A stretch of 64,000 nt of DNA from Skeletonema tropicum (GCA_037178625.1 CM074127.1:1488001-1552000), one strand, 5' to 3'. Shown: positions 1-9,284, numbered from the stretch's first letter. Numbers and translations: made by a program. Notes: a model not told the origin generated them from the letters alone.

Positions 1-738
1 GTAAAGGAAGAGGTCGCCGAATCCGAATGTGGCTGGTGGAAGAAAATGTGGCAAGCTGGTGAAAACAATACTGACAAGCCAACCTTGATGAGCTTATTGG
101 ACTCACTTGATATGAAGGGACGTGATGCCGACGCTCCCGTTCGCATTCCCGTCTTGGATAGATACACAGACAGAGGAACCATTGCAATGGGTAAGGTAGA
201 ATCAGGAACTATTCGCCCTGGTATGAAGGTCACAGTAATGCCAACACGTCAGCAGTTCAAGGTTGATGGAGTCTGGAGCGAGGAGACCCCGCTCTCTTCC
301 GCTCGACCTGGGGAGAACGTCCTTGTGAAACTTTCTGGAGCAGGTATGGATGAAGTGCAGAAGGGATTCGTCATTTGCACACCTCCTGCCTGTCGCTCTG
401 TAGATAAGCTGATTTGTCAGATTATGGTAATGGACTTGCCCGATCAGGCCAAGATTCTCACGGCTGGGTTCAAAGCCAATTTCCATGCTCACACTGCCGA
501 AGAAGAGGCAACTGTTACCAAGATTTTTGAGACCACTGACAGAAAAGGAAAGGTTACGAAGGGTGCAAGGTTTGCTAACATAGGACAGACAGTGGTTTGT
601 ATGATTGAGCTTGAAAGGACTGTGCCTTTGGAAACCTTTGAGGACTACCCCTTCCTTGGACGATTTACTCTGAGAACGGAAGGTAAGACATGTGCGATTG
701 GAGTTGTCAAGAAGCTTCCACCAAAGAAAGAGGGCTAG
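1..738 (+). CDS. Eukaryotic peptide chain release factor eRF3, C-terminal part (5' end outside window)
   Basis: The frame is open from base 1, so this is the 3' part of a larger gene with no intron in the visible part. The 245 visible residues cover the two beta-barrel domains of the eRF3/SUP35/GSPT1 GTPase. Seen: a domain-2 start 'PVRIPVLDRYTDRGT', 'GKVESGTIRPG', and the family-typical C-terminal block 'LGRFTLRTEGKTCAIG'. Known role: with eRF1 it promotes GTP-dependent peptide release at stop codons in the cytosol, and domains 2/3 bind eRF1. The G domain must lie upstream of base 1. EF-1alpha and HBS1 are the closest alternatives, but the release-factor-like 'PGFVICTPP'-type loop and the C-terminal spacing favour eRF3. 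Confidence 0.88.
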   Translation, partial: VKEEVAESECGWWKKMWQAGENNTDKPTLMSLLDSLDMKGRDADAPVRIPVLDRYTDRGTIAMGKVESGTIRPGMKVTVMPTRQQFKVDGVWSEETPLSSARPGENVLVKLSGAGMDEVQKGFVICTPPACRSVDKLICQIMVMDLPDQAKILTAGFKANFHAHTAEEEATVTKIFETTDRKGKVTKGARFANIGQTVVCMIELERTVPLETFEDYPFLGRFTLRTEGKTCAIGVVKKLPPKKEG

Positions 739-1020
739 ATAATTTTGTTATGATAAAGTACTAAAAAGAGACGAGTAATGGGATAGGGTGCCATTACATC
801 ATGCATGTATGGTAGAGAAACATTCACTGTAATTCATTAAGCAGGATTCTGTGCCCCTGATCTGATCTGGTGGGCGGCTAGCTACATAACAAAAACTAAC
901 AATGACAGTGGTGTCGGGTCTTTCTCGCTCGCAGAGCAGCCCTTTTTTTGCGCCACCGCAGATTTTTTTCTCTTTTTTGCACTTTGCTCTCCGCCTCGAT
1001 CTTGTGATCTTGTCCTCACA

Positions 1021-1986
1021 ATGACCGAACAAAGCAAATCCGAAAGTAAAATGTCTGCTCCTATTACCAAAGCCCTCATCTACGGTGGAAAGACCGGGTG
1101 GATCGGTGGCAAAGTTGCCACTATGCTCAAGGAGCAAGGTGCAGAGGTCGTTCTTGCCGACGCCCGCATTGAAAACCGTGCCGATGTTGCGAAGGAGCTC
1201 GATGAGGTCAAGCCCTCACATGTGTTCATGGCTGCTGGCATTACTGGTCGCCCCAACATTGATTGGTGTGAGGATCACAAGCCCGATACTATTCGTACCA
1301 ACGTCATTGGAACTCTCAACCTCGCTGACCTAACAAATGAACGCAACATCCACTGCACCGTTTATGCCACTGGTTGTATCTTTAAGTATGACGATGCCCA
1401 CCCCCTTGGATCAGGCATTGGCTTCACGGAAGAAGACGCGCCCAACTTCGATGAGAGTTTCTACTCAGAAACCAAGGGATACATGGAGCCTATGCTCAAA
1501 TGCTACCCCAACTGCCTGATCTTGCGTGTACGCATGCCTATTAGTGATGACTTGATCCACCGCAACTTCATTACCAAAATTGTCAAGTATGAACGTGTAG
1601 TCAACATTCCTAACTCCATGACGGTTCTTTACGAGATGCTTCCTGCTAGTCTTGCCATGGCAAAGAAGGGTTTGACTGGTGTTTACAACTTTTGCAACCC
1701 TGGAGTCATTTCACACAATCAATGCCTTGATCTTTACACAAAATATATTGACCCTACTTACACCTACAAGAACTTCACTATTGAGGAACAATCGAAGGTG
1801 CTCAAGGCTGGAAGGTCAAACAATGAACTTGATGCTACCAAATTGATGAAGGATATGCCAGAGGGCATCGTAATTAATGACATTTTGACTGCCGTGGAGC
1901 TTTGCATGCAGCGTATGCAAAAGAACTTGACTGAAGAGTTTGGTCCTCTTCCAGATAGTCTACCCAAAGAGTTTAGAAAGAATTAA
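1021..1986 (+). CDS. NAD(P)-dependent UDP-4-keto-6-deoxyhexose 3,5-epimerase/4-reductase (UER1/NRS-ER-like)
   Basis: A single-exon 321-residue short-chain-dehydrogenase-fold enzyme. Seen: a Rossmann glycine motif 'YGGKTGWIGG' at residues 21-30 and a catalytic YxxxK ('YSETK', Tyr148-Lys152). The sequence runs colinear with the stand-alone plant UER1 and the C-terminal half of plant rhamnose synthase RHM. Known role of the family: epimerises and reduces UDP-4-keto-6-deoxyglucose (or the dTDP form) to the L-rhamnose nucleotide in the cytosol, for wall and glycan synthesis. No signal peptide is seen. ATG at 1021 gives the longest form; ATG at 1051 ('MSAPITK') would still keep the whole fold. Exact substrate is inferred from family only. 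Confidence 0.8.
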   Translation: MTEQSKSESKMSAPITKALIYGGKTGWIGGKVATMLKEQGAEVVLADARIENRADVAKELDEVKPSHVFMAAGITGRPNIDWCEDHKPDTIRTNVIGTLNLADLTNERNIHCTVYATGCIFKYDDAHPLGSGIGFTEEDAPNFDESFYSETKGYMEPMLKCYPNCLILRVRMPISDDLIHRNFITKIVKYERVVNIPNSMTVLYEMLPASLAMAKKGLTGVYNFCNPGVISHNQCLDLYTKYIDPTYTYKNFTIEEQSKVLKAGRSNNELDATKLMKDMPEGIVINDILTAVELCMQRMQKNLTEEFGPLPDSLPKEFRKN

Positions 1987-2119
1987 GGTTGTTGAAGCCT
2001 CTTGTGATAAAGTCCTGCCAGTAGTCTTATCTTCGAGATGTATAGATTTTCAAGACTATTTCGCTATAACTCTGTAGAAGAAGTATCTAATTTATCCGTT
2101 CTTTTATCATATATATGAA

Positions 2120-3053
2120 TTATTGATTGTAGTTCATTGACTCCTCCGTCATGACAGAATGAAGCTTTCCAAAGAACTGAACAATCATAGTAAAAACAAG
2201 AATCATTGTCAAGACTGTAGGGCCAACTACATCTATGTAAGGGCCAGGTTCATGATGTTTAATCATTATTGCCCTCCTCACATCTGATATTAGAAGAAGT
2301 TGTGTAGAGAGTATATGGCGTTGTCGTCAGTTTGACTATATACACATTTTAGCAACGTTAATGCAACATTACACAAGATTGCAGACTTACATTGAGAAAG
2401 CGCATAAAATATGTACGCGATAGAAACGGGTAGTAGAACTACCCCGAACAGCTGTTCCACAATCCCTTGTCCTTCCGCATATGTGACGATGGTGGTAGAA
2501 GCAGCCGCAAGCATCACAACCACGTGCAGCCAAGCCAAGAAAGTTCTTTGCATTTGCAAAATGATATCTTCATATTAGCGATGCATCACTTTATATATTC
2601 ATCAAGAGTTGAAACATATGATCGCACTTACCTTTCATTGGCAAAATGAACCTTTGGCTCTACTTTTATAGGAACCTTCCTAGGGATGAGGAGTGTTCCC
2701 ATCTCGCCCGACTCAGCTGCAAAGTCATCCTCTCTTGGAGCCGATGGCACATTCTCCTTCGTTCGGGCAATGTAACTTAGCCAATCCCCTCCCACTGATG
2801 GGGCTCTCATCCCTTTTCTAATTCGTGAAGTGATATTTTTACCCGATACTGGCCGAGAATTGAATTCCGAAGATGATGATGCCCTTGAGGGGAAGGTGTC
2901 TATCTCTGATTCCACTGAAAAGTTCGATAGCTTCCGCCGATGGGCGCCGTCAAGGAAATAAGCTGTAGGTGACACGATGACTGGTGGAGCCGATGGTGCG
3001 TCTTCTTTGCCCTTTGACGGCGTTGATAGGAGGGGTGTTTTCTCTGATGACAT
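2120..3053 (-). CDS. VTC1: VTC1-like small subunit of vacuolar polyphosphate polymerase, copy A (3 exons)
   Basis: I read complement(join(2120..2283, 2391..2545, 2632..3053)), 246 residues. All junctions are GT-AG and each restores family sequence, giving 'FANERTFLAWLHV' across intron 1 and 'SQYVRRAIMI' across intron 2. An N-terminal Ser-rich tail of about 125 residues precedes the DUF202/VTC1 membrane domain. Seen: 'VHFANER', three hydrophobic helices, and the 'PGPYIDVVGPT' loop that matches yeast Vtc1 'GPYDDRLGPT' as I remember it. Known role: Vtc1 is the membrane subunit of the VTC complex, which makes polyphosphate and translocates it into acidic vacuoles. It lies head to head with copy B, with 375 bp between the two ATGs. 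Confidence 0.85.
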
Positions 3054-3428
3054 CTCTTGCTACAATCACGATGATGATGATGATGATGATGTTATCACCA
3101 ATACCCGCGTTACGTTACCAATACAGCGAGCAGCTTTTGAAGATATCATCACATCAATCTCGATGGATGATGCTATGTATTTCGAGAAGGAATGTATCAT
3201 GAGGAATGATGGAGTTCGGAGTCTACGGGGAGGAATTCGTGGAGTTGTACCAGACAATGAAGATTCTCAATAATCCATCGAGATCTGAGATCTGAATCTC
3301 CACAAAATTGCAATTCAAAATCAAAAGCATCTGCTTGACGGGTCTTGACACCAGTAACCATCCAGTAGTAGTTGACACCTCAACCTCAAACATTGCATAC
3401 GTGGTAATAGCCGAGATTCATCTTCACG
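3054..3428. promoter_or_regulatory. Divergent intergenic region between the two VTC1-like genes
   Basis: These 375 bp between two oppositely facing ATGs must hold both promoters. It contains a short ATG/GAT trinucleotide run at about 3069-3090. I see no recognisable factor site. Open frames across it are shadows of the flanking exon. Confidence 0.5.
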
Positions 3429-4094
3429 ATGGCGCCAGTATCCGAAAAGACTCCATTAGTTGGAGAGCAACCGACTGTATATTTTCTTGAACGGCGTGAA
3501 TCCATGAGAGAAGGCACGCCAATCAATACATCGCACGCCGATGCAGAGGAAATTGAAACAATCCCAGACGGGTCCACAACCGATCAATTCAGTGCACGAC
3601 GAATGACAGCCACGGGTCGATTGGAGAGTTTACCTCCAACGAAAAAATCCAATGGGTTGTTTAGTTTCTTCAAAAATGTGTCCAAGAAATCAAATGCCTT
3701 TGCGGCCACATCATCCTCTGCAACGAATGTTATTGATGCAGCCATACTTCCCCGATCAGCTCCTGTGAAAATTGACCCGAAAGTGTTCTTTGCAAATGAG
3801 CGGACCTTCTTAGCTTGGTTACATGTGAGCGTTCTCCTCGCAGGGGCAAGTGTCGCAATTGTCGCATTCGATTCACATTCTTCCGTGCCTGGAGCGTTGT
3901 ATGGAGTTGTTCTGCTTCCAGTCGCAATTGCATTTATAGCATACTCCATGATTCAGTACACACGACGGGCAAGTATGATTCGAAGAAAGTCTCCTGGTCC
4001 CTATGAGGATGTTACTGGCCCTACTGTGCTTACGGTGATTCTTATGTTGTCCATTGTGACACAATTCAGTATAAAGCTGTATACATTAATGTAA
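3429..4094 (+). CDS. VTC1: VTC1-like small subunit of vacuolar polyphosphate polymerase, copy B (intronless)
   Basis: A 221-residue intronless paralogue of the neighbouring copy A. Seen: N-terminal 'EKTPLVGEQPTVYFLERR' (copy A has 'EKTPLLS' then 'AYFLDGAHRR'), then 'DPKVFFANERTFLAWLHV', three hydrophobic helices and 'SPGPYEDVTGPT'. It ends 'IKLYTLM', like the yeast Vtc1 C-terminus in position. Known role as for copy A: membrane subunit of the polyphosphate polymerase complex at vacuolar or acidocalcisome membranes. The catalytic SPX/VTC4 subunit is not in this window. Absence of the two introns seen in copy A means either intron loss here or gain there. It converges tail to tail with the cyclophilin gene. 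Confidence 0.86.
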   Translation: MAPVSEKTPLVGEQPTVYFLERRESMREGTPINTSHADAEEIETIPDGSTTDQFSARRMTATGRLESLPPTKKSNGLFSFFKNVSKKSNAFAATSSSATNVIDAAILPRSAPVKIDPKVFFANERTFLAWLHVSVLLAGASVAIVAFDSHSSVPGALYGVVLLPVAIAFIAYSMIQYTRRASMIRRKSPGPYEDVTGPTVLTVILMLSIVTQFSIKLYTLM

Positions 4095-4233
4095 GATTAC
4101 GCAAATGGAGCGTAATTAAATTCAGACAACCTCATTACTACTGCTTGGGTAGAGGTTACATACATCACTTTCTTCCACAACAGCTTGGATTGATTAGTTG
4201 TGACGTGATCATACTTAGTATTTTAATATTATC

Positions 4234-5109
4234 TCAAAGTATCTTCGCGTCCCGAATCACTGACAATCTTGGAAACACTTTCTCAAAATACTCCTTCCCA
4301 TAATACGCTGCCTTTCCCTGGCTGACATTCCCTTTGTATTCAGCATTCAATTTGTTGACAATATCTTCACCCCTTACAATTCGAGCAAATGGCACAAAGC
4401 CTTGACCATCAAGGAAATTGGGCAGTCCAGAGTTATCCACCAAGTTGATGAATACTTGAGTCCTTCGCGAATTCTTACCACTCGATGCAAAGCTCAATGT
4501 TCCCTTCTTGTTTGGCACCTTCCGCGGCTCGTCAGGCAATGGTTGTTTGCATAACTTGACAGCCTCTTTATCACTTGTATCACAATACATCCATTGTTTG
4601 TTAAAAGCTGGATCGGCACTGATACCAAATTGAGCAATAAAGCCAGGAAGGACGCGAAAGAATGGGCTATCCTTGTAGAAGCCCAATTCCACCAACTCCT
4701 TAAAGCGAGCTGCAGCACCTGGGGCCCAATCGGGATGGCATTCTATTTCAAGCTCTGATAACTCTTCTGGCTTGGTGGAATCAAGTTGGATTGTAAACAG
4801 CACTGTAAAGGGCTGCTCTGTTGCTAGCGATTCTTCGGCATTGACTTTAAAGGCTGGTAGGCAAGAACCTACCGCTATTGATGACAAACTTCGGCTCAAG
4901 ACACTTCTTCTTGATGTTACAGCGTCAGTAACGCTATCTTCATTTTGCTCTGGTAGTATGTCTGGAGATGATCTCAATTTCAATAATGGTCGAGATAATG
5001 CCAGTGCTACCGGAGATCTTGTAGTCTTGACTGCTGGGACAAACCCAAACGCATTGCAGCCCTTGGCAGCGTTCAGTAGGACGAGGAATGATACTAACGT
5101 TGCCCTCAT
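4234..5109 (-). CDS. Cyclophilin-type peptidyl-prolyl isomerase, plastid (probably thylakoid lumen)
   Basis: A single-exon protein of 291 residues. The N-terminus reads as a signal peptide ending in 'CNAFGFVP' (residues 18-25), the diatom plastid motif with Phe after the cleavage site. A second 'SRRSVLSRSLSSIAVGSCL' stretch at about residues 66-84 looks like a twin-arginine thylakoid-transfer domain followed by 'FKVNAEE'. The cyclophilin fold starts near residue 100. Seen: 'FFRVLPGFIAQFG' with the catalytic-type Arg at 152, and 'QVFINL' matching the Phe/Ile core. Known role: cis-trans isomerisation of Xaa-Pro bonds. Lumenal location is inferred from the leader. The usual Trp of the cyclosporin pocket is not obvious ('PNFLDG'). 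Confidence 0.82.
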   Translation of the reverse strand: MRATLVSFLVLLNAAKGCNAFGFVPAVKTTRSPVALALSRPLLKLRSSPDILPEQNEDSVTDAVTSRRSVLSRSLSSIAVGSCLPAFKVNAEESLATEQPFTVLFTIQLDSTKPEELSELEIECHPDWAPGAAARFKELVELGFYKDSPFFRVLPGFIAQFGISADPAFNKQWMYCDTSDKEAVKLCKQPLPDEPRKVPNKKGTLSFASSGKNSRRTQVFINLVDNSGLPNFLDGQGFVPFARIVRGEDIVNKLNAEYKGNVSQGKAAYYGKEYFEKVFPRLSVIRDAKIL

Positions 5110-5976
5110 TGTTGAAGTGATTGATTTGATTTTGTGTAGACGATAGACGACAACATGGACAGTATAAGAAGTTTCATGTCTATCGCGTAACTCTCGCGTA
5201 ACTTACTCCCGCATTTCAAGTCATTTCCAAGCAAGCGAAAAGAATAAGCCCCGTCAGACCAATCCCCGCGTCAAGCAAAAAAATTCTACGTACGTAGGAC
5301 GATTCCTACAGTAGCTACTCCTACCCAATTCGGGCGGGAACATGCTTTTATCCATGTCGCAACAGACAATGCTCACAAAATACTAACTGTACGCTGGCTA
5401 TTTTGGCAGCGCTGATAGAGAGAGCATCATCGACAGCAATAAGTAAACCAAGACTCTTTCTGACCCAAAATTTCATGTAAAATTCGGTTATCCCCTTGGC
5501 AGAGGTCATAATTCAACGTGGGAGTCAGTATTTGACCCCACATTTCACACTAACAAATTAACTAGGGCCACATTTGAGGTACCTTTTCCTGGCCGAATTT
5601 TCGACCACCCAGTTCAACATAGGATCTTCATATGCATAGATGCAACTAGGCTTCATCAAACTGCCTTCTCCACCTCAACATAGCCGAGCTAGGAAGAATA
5701 TCACTTTCAGTAATTATTTTGATCATTTTGTTAGTAGTTCGCTAATTTAGACGGATTTTTTTGTTAGCGCGCAAAGCACGCAAAAATCGTTTTGCTTGAC
5801 ACGGGGCCGATCGGACGGGGCTTATAGCACGCAGCACGCAGCTAGCGGTCTGCCGCTGTAAAATCGCAGCATCTTCATCTTGTACCAGGCTACAGGTCTA
5901 TTAGAGAGTGATAGGGTCGATGTTATTATAGCCTTGTTCAGAAGCTGCGGTGCTGCAGGAGAAAGAGAAAGCTAAT
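5110..5976. other. Intergenic region between divergent cyclophilin and TatB-like genes
   Basis: 867 bp between two outward-facing starts. It is AT-rich with GC-richer patches around 5770-5860, including repeated 'agcacgca' motifs. I see no open frame of note, no RNA gene and no repeat with long arms. Confidence 0.5.
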
Positions 5977-6893
5977 ATGTTTGACGTCACTTGTAAGAAG
6001 CACCCAGCGACTTCGTGTGCACAATGCGTATCTACTGCCATCATGATGCATTATTTGTCACTGATTTATTAATCTCTGTTACTGTATGCTATCTCTCTCA
6101 ATCAGGGGGAGAAATAGGAGTCCTAACAGGCATCGGCCTCGTCTTAATCGGGCGCAAAGACTTGCCCGTAGCTGCAAATGCATTGGGGAAGCAGGTTGGT
6201 CGTATTGTTGGGCTGTTGCAGGGAGCAAGAATAAGAGCAGATAGATTTGCAACAGATCATCAATTGAAACAACTTCAGAATGAGTTTAAGAGTGGATTAC
6301 GAGAACTAGATGCGGTCAAGGCAGAAATGGCAGGTGCAATGATGTCAAATAATAGAGGTATTGGGGGGAGTAATCTTGGAGCAATAGTTCCTGGGGTGGA
6401 TAAGAAGAAAGAAATGTCGACAATGGGAGGTTCTCCTGCAATTTCTGCACCTCGTCATGGGAGCGCACCATTGCAAACGCCACAGATATCATCTATTGGT
6501 GCAGACTACTTAGCTGCAGCAAAGAATGCAGAAATGTCTCAAAGTAGTCCACCTCTTTCTTCTGTAGATGGAGGTTCAATGCGTGAGCTTGCACCCAGAT
6601 CTCAATCTGTAGCTGCAGTGGCCGAGGAGGAATGGGAAAAGCAAGGCATCGGATTTCGATCAATAGCTGAACGAGGACGATTGGATTCAATGATGCCTGC
6701 AGAAGATCGAGCGGGGACTTTGCCAACGCTGAGTGGTGGAGGTTCTTCCATACTGTCAAACTATTTGCGACAATCGTTAATCTATGATCAATATGAGCGG
6801 ACTGTGAGAGAGCAAGATGATGCGTTGAGATCAAGAGTCGAGAAGGTGCAAAGAGAGCGTGCAACTGTTGATGAGGATGAGCGCAAGGGGTAA
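5977..6893 (+). CDS. Mitochondrial TatB-like twin-arginine translocase subunit, nuclear encoded (2 exons)
   Basis: I read join(5977..5992, 6106..6893), 267 residues. A 16-nt first exon splices with a GTAAGA donor to a TCTCTCTCAATCAG acceptor, producing an N-terminus 'MFDVTWGEIGVLTGIGLV'. Without the micro-exon the conserved start is lost. Seen: Glu8 followed by a short hydrophobic helix, the 'GRKDLP' hinge, then a long amphipathic helix 'VGRIVGLLQGARIRADRF' and coiled region to about residue 85, with a Ser-rich tail. This is the TatA/B family layout, and it matches, from memory, plant mitochondrial TatB (start, 'GPKDLP', 'GR..G..QGAR') better than plastid Hcf106/Tha4. No presequence is present, as in the plant protein. 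Known role: with TatC it moves folded proteins, such as the Rieske protein, across the inner membrane. Confidence 0.78.
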
Positions 6894-7010
6894 CATTGTA
6901 TGGACGGAAACCACATCATCGACATAGATGGTACTTCTTTCGCGTTGATAAACACATCAAATCTTGTATTATAATTACTGCGTTGTCGAAAACAGGTAGG
7001 TTACGTGCAT

Positions 7011-8423
7011 CTAGTAGTAAACCCCCTCATCGAAGCCACCATACGGCTCATCCATGAATGGTTCACCCATAAAAGGCTCTTCCTCATAAAAGTAAGGTTC
7101 GTCAAAATACTCCGGAGGATATTCAAGAGAAGGAATAGGTCCTCCTCGGAAGGTTTCTCGCGGAGGAGGAGGAGGTTGAGGTTGCTGCATCGGTGGCTCA
7201 GGACGCGGTGGTTTCACTCCAAACCCTGCCATCCGCTTGTCATTCAGTTCTGTTTCACTCACCGTTGATATAAATGATTGATTCTTAGGTTGTTGTTCGT
7301 AGCGATGGCCGCTCTTCTTGTCATTTGCACTCACAAGTGATCCGAGCGATGTCCGCTTTGATCCCATTTCCCCTGCATATGGTGCATTTCGTTCCATGTA
7401 GTAGGTAGATGGATCGTAAAACGGATCTTCAGGAGGTAAAGGAAAATCTTCGATGGGAGCAGACATAGGCGGTGCTTGTGGCTGTTGGAATGGGCGTTGG
7501 TCGTCATCCCCAAATGGTGGTGCTTCATCCATGGGACTTACATTGCCCAGTCTTTGGTAGCCGTTGTCTAGTCTTTGATAGACACTGTCCATCTTTTGTT
7601 CGAGCTTGTCTTCAGTCAGCATCATAGTGTCAACAAGTCTGTTGATTTCAGCTTTTAGGTCAGATAGTTCATCCACATAATCTTCAGTGCTTTTCTTGTC
7701 CACAACAAAATCCTTTACATTGTCATTGAAATTTCCATCTAATGATTCACCAAATGGATTATTACTCTCCTCCTCCGTCATCTGTCGATTTTTCGACTCG
7801 GACATCGTGCTAAGTCGAGTTGCCATATCATCACATTTCCTGGACAAAAGTTCAACTTCTTTTGATTGTGTTTTTTGTGACTGCTTGACTTCTTTCAGGA
7901 TTTCAGTCATTGCCTTGAGACTGGCAGAGACATCTTGAGTGAATGAATCGTTAGGTTCACTGAAGGAGTTGTATGGGGGCGGTTGCTGCATTCTCTGTTG
8001 CTGTGGTGGTTGTTGCAGCGGTTGTTGCAGAGGTTGTTGCTGCTGCTGTGGCGACATTGGGCCCCGTGGATAAACTTCATTTTGCATATATTGTTGTTCA
8101 AAGCCATTTCCCCGCGGTGGATATGGGCGTGGAGGATAAGCTTGAGTTTGTGGCCTATTATCCATAGACGCCATCTGATGAAATCGCTTTACTTGACGCC
8201 TTTCCTGCAAGTCTCTTTTAGCGTGATTAGACATGTAGGAAGACCCTCTCTTCTCTCCACCATAATAATGGTCACCGTAATTATCGTTAACGCTCGATCG
8301 AAGAAGAAGAAGTTGCTTCGAAGGGCGATTATTACCTAGGCCGAGGAAGGACTCCACATCATGGATGGGCAGCAGAAGGAAGAGGGCCTGCAGACTTACG
8401 ACAGCCGCTCGCGAGAAAATCAT
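7011..8423 (-). CDS. Hypothetical secreted/plastid protein, Gln/Pro-rich with coiled coil
   Basis: A single-exon protein of 470 residues that I do not recognise. The first 26 residues are a signal peptide ('VVSLQALFLLLPIHDVESF'), with Phe right after a likely cleavage site, so plastid import is possible. After that come a Pro/Gln/Arg-rich stretch (about 95-160, with several Gln runs), a predicted coiled-coil region (about 170-285, 'LKAMTEILKEVKQSQKTQ' and 'LSDLKAEINRLVDTMM'), and an acidic Pro/Phe/Tyr/Glu-rich C-terminus with 'FMGEPFMDEPYGGFDEG'. No catalytic motif is seen. Two E2F-like sites lie 200-240 bp upstream. The convergent TatB-like gene ends 117 bp from its stop codon. Confidence 0.7.
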   Translation of the reverse strand: MIFSRAAVVSLQALFLLLPIHDVESFLGLGNNRPSKQLLLLRSSVNDNYGDHYYGGEKRGSSYMSNHAKRDLQERRQVKRFHQMASMDNRPQTQAYPPRPYPPRGNGFEQQYMQNEVYPRGPMSPQQQQQPLQQPLQQPPQQQRMQQPPPYNSFSEPNDSFTQDVSASLKAMTEILKEVKQSQKTQSKEVELLSRKCDDMATRLSTMSESKNRQMTEEESNNPFGESLDGNFNDNVKDFVVDKKSTEDYVDELSDLKAEINRLVDTMMLTEDKLEQKMDSVYQRLDNGYQRLGNVSPMDEAPPFGDDDQRPFQQPQAPPMSAPIEDFPLPPEDPFYDPSTYYMERNAPYAGEMGSKRTSLGSLVSANDKKSGHRYEQQPKNQSFISTVSETELNDKRMAGFGVKPPRPEPPMQQPQPPPPPRETFRGGPIPSLEYPPEYFDEPYFYEEEPFMGEPFMDEPYGGFDEGVYY

Positions 8424-8625
8424 CGTGCTACCAATGAAGCAAAGCTATTACAAAAGCACCACGCCGCGATAAGTACTTCAAACGTTCGACAACTTTCAAT
8501 ACACGACTAGCATGTAATGGGTAGCGTAGCTGGGGCATGCACGCATGGGCGGGATAATAGTGGGATGTGATAGATCGGATGTGGTGCGTTGTGCGTTTTC
8601 AAAATTCAAATGCGTGGAAGACAGA

Positions 8626-8666
8626 GCGCGCCAAAAAATGTACAGAGGACAGAGCGCGCCAAAAAA
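8626..8666 (-). promoter_or_regulatory. Two tandem E2F-like sites upstream of the 7011-8423 gene
   Basis: A direct repeat of 'acagagcgcgccaaaaaa' occurs twice, 29 bp apart, at 8621-8638 and 8650-8666 (first base offset by one). On the minus strand each copy contains TTTGGCGC, which fits the E2F/DP consensus TTTSSCGC. They lie about 200-245 bp upstream of the ATG at 8423 and in the matching orientation. E2F control of this gene is inference. Confidence 0.4.
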
Positions 8667-8757
8667 CTTGAATTTTTTATGCATGTTACAATCCGTGTTA
8701 CAATATTGTGTAGCGTTGTAACGTATATATGGAATACGTGGGAGCCTGTGTATGCTA

Positions 8758-9253
8758 CTGGCGGGAAAAAATTGGCACCGGTGCCTGTCTCAAAACATCA
8801 CACAAAACACTAACAAAATGAACAAAGTCATGAATTTGGCCACAATACTCGACAAAAATACATAGAACAGCCGAAGAATAGAATCCCAAACAATATATAT
8901 ACATTATCTGATGCAGAAGAGATTAGAATTCGTCGATAAAGAGCACCTATCGACGAATTTGGGACCAATACCTGCTATTTCGAGCTAGAATGACGCATGC
9001 CTACGGCATATCTTCATGCCTGTGCTGCTGCTGCTATGAGAATATACTGCATATAACGTTGACCAGTGGTTCTATCGAAAGGTATGAGTCTCTACTATCA
9101 TATTATGGGCGGGGAGTGGGTTGGGAGGGCGATATGGACGCGCAGAACCAGCATTGGAGGGGTGTAGAATCGATGTGTTGTGTTTTGTTAGTGTTTTGTG
9201 TGGAGATTCGAGTTGGTGCCATTTTTTCCTTGGTGAAATTTTTTTCCCGCCAG
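8758..9253. mobile_element. TA-flanked terminal-inverted-repeat element, 496 bp, non-coding
   Basis: Ends are inverted copies: the left end begins CTGGCGGGAAAAAA, and the right end (9240-9253) is its complement. A gapped match extends about 65 bp inward, including 'cacaaaacactaacaaaa' at 8801-8818 and its complement near 9181-9200. Both ends abut a TA dinucleotide (8756-8757 and 9254-9255), the target-site duplication of Tc1/mariner-type elements. No transposase frame is present. A perfect 12-bp stem with 9-nt loop (8927-8959) lies inside. It ends 31 bp from the next element. Confidence 0.6.
8927..8959. other. Perfect 12-bp stem hairpin in the TIR element
   Basis: AATTCGTCGATA (8927-8938) and its exact complement (8948-8959) are separated by a 9-nt loop (aagagcacc). 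It lies inside the 8758-9253 element. Confidence 0.7.
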
Positions 9254-9284
9254 TAGTACCATATGGGGCTAACAAACGTAGATA

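Noticed and set aside
4772..5146. 124-codon + strand frame opposite the cyclophilin
   Set aside because: It is antisense shadow of a well-supported gene.
6015..6105. ATG 6015 as start of the TatB-like gene
   Set aside because: This stretch has intron features (pyrimidine run and CAG acceptor) and would replace the conserved TatB N-terminus by unrelated sequence.
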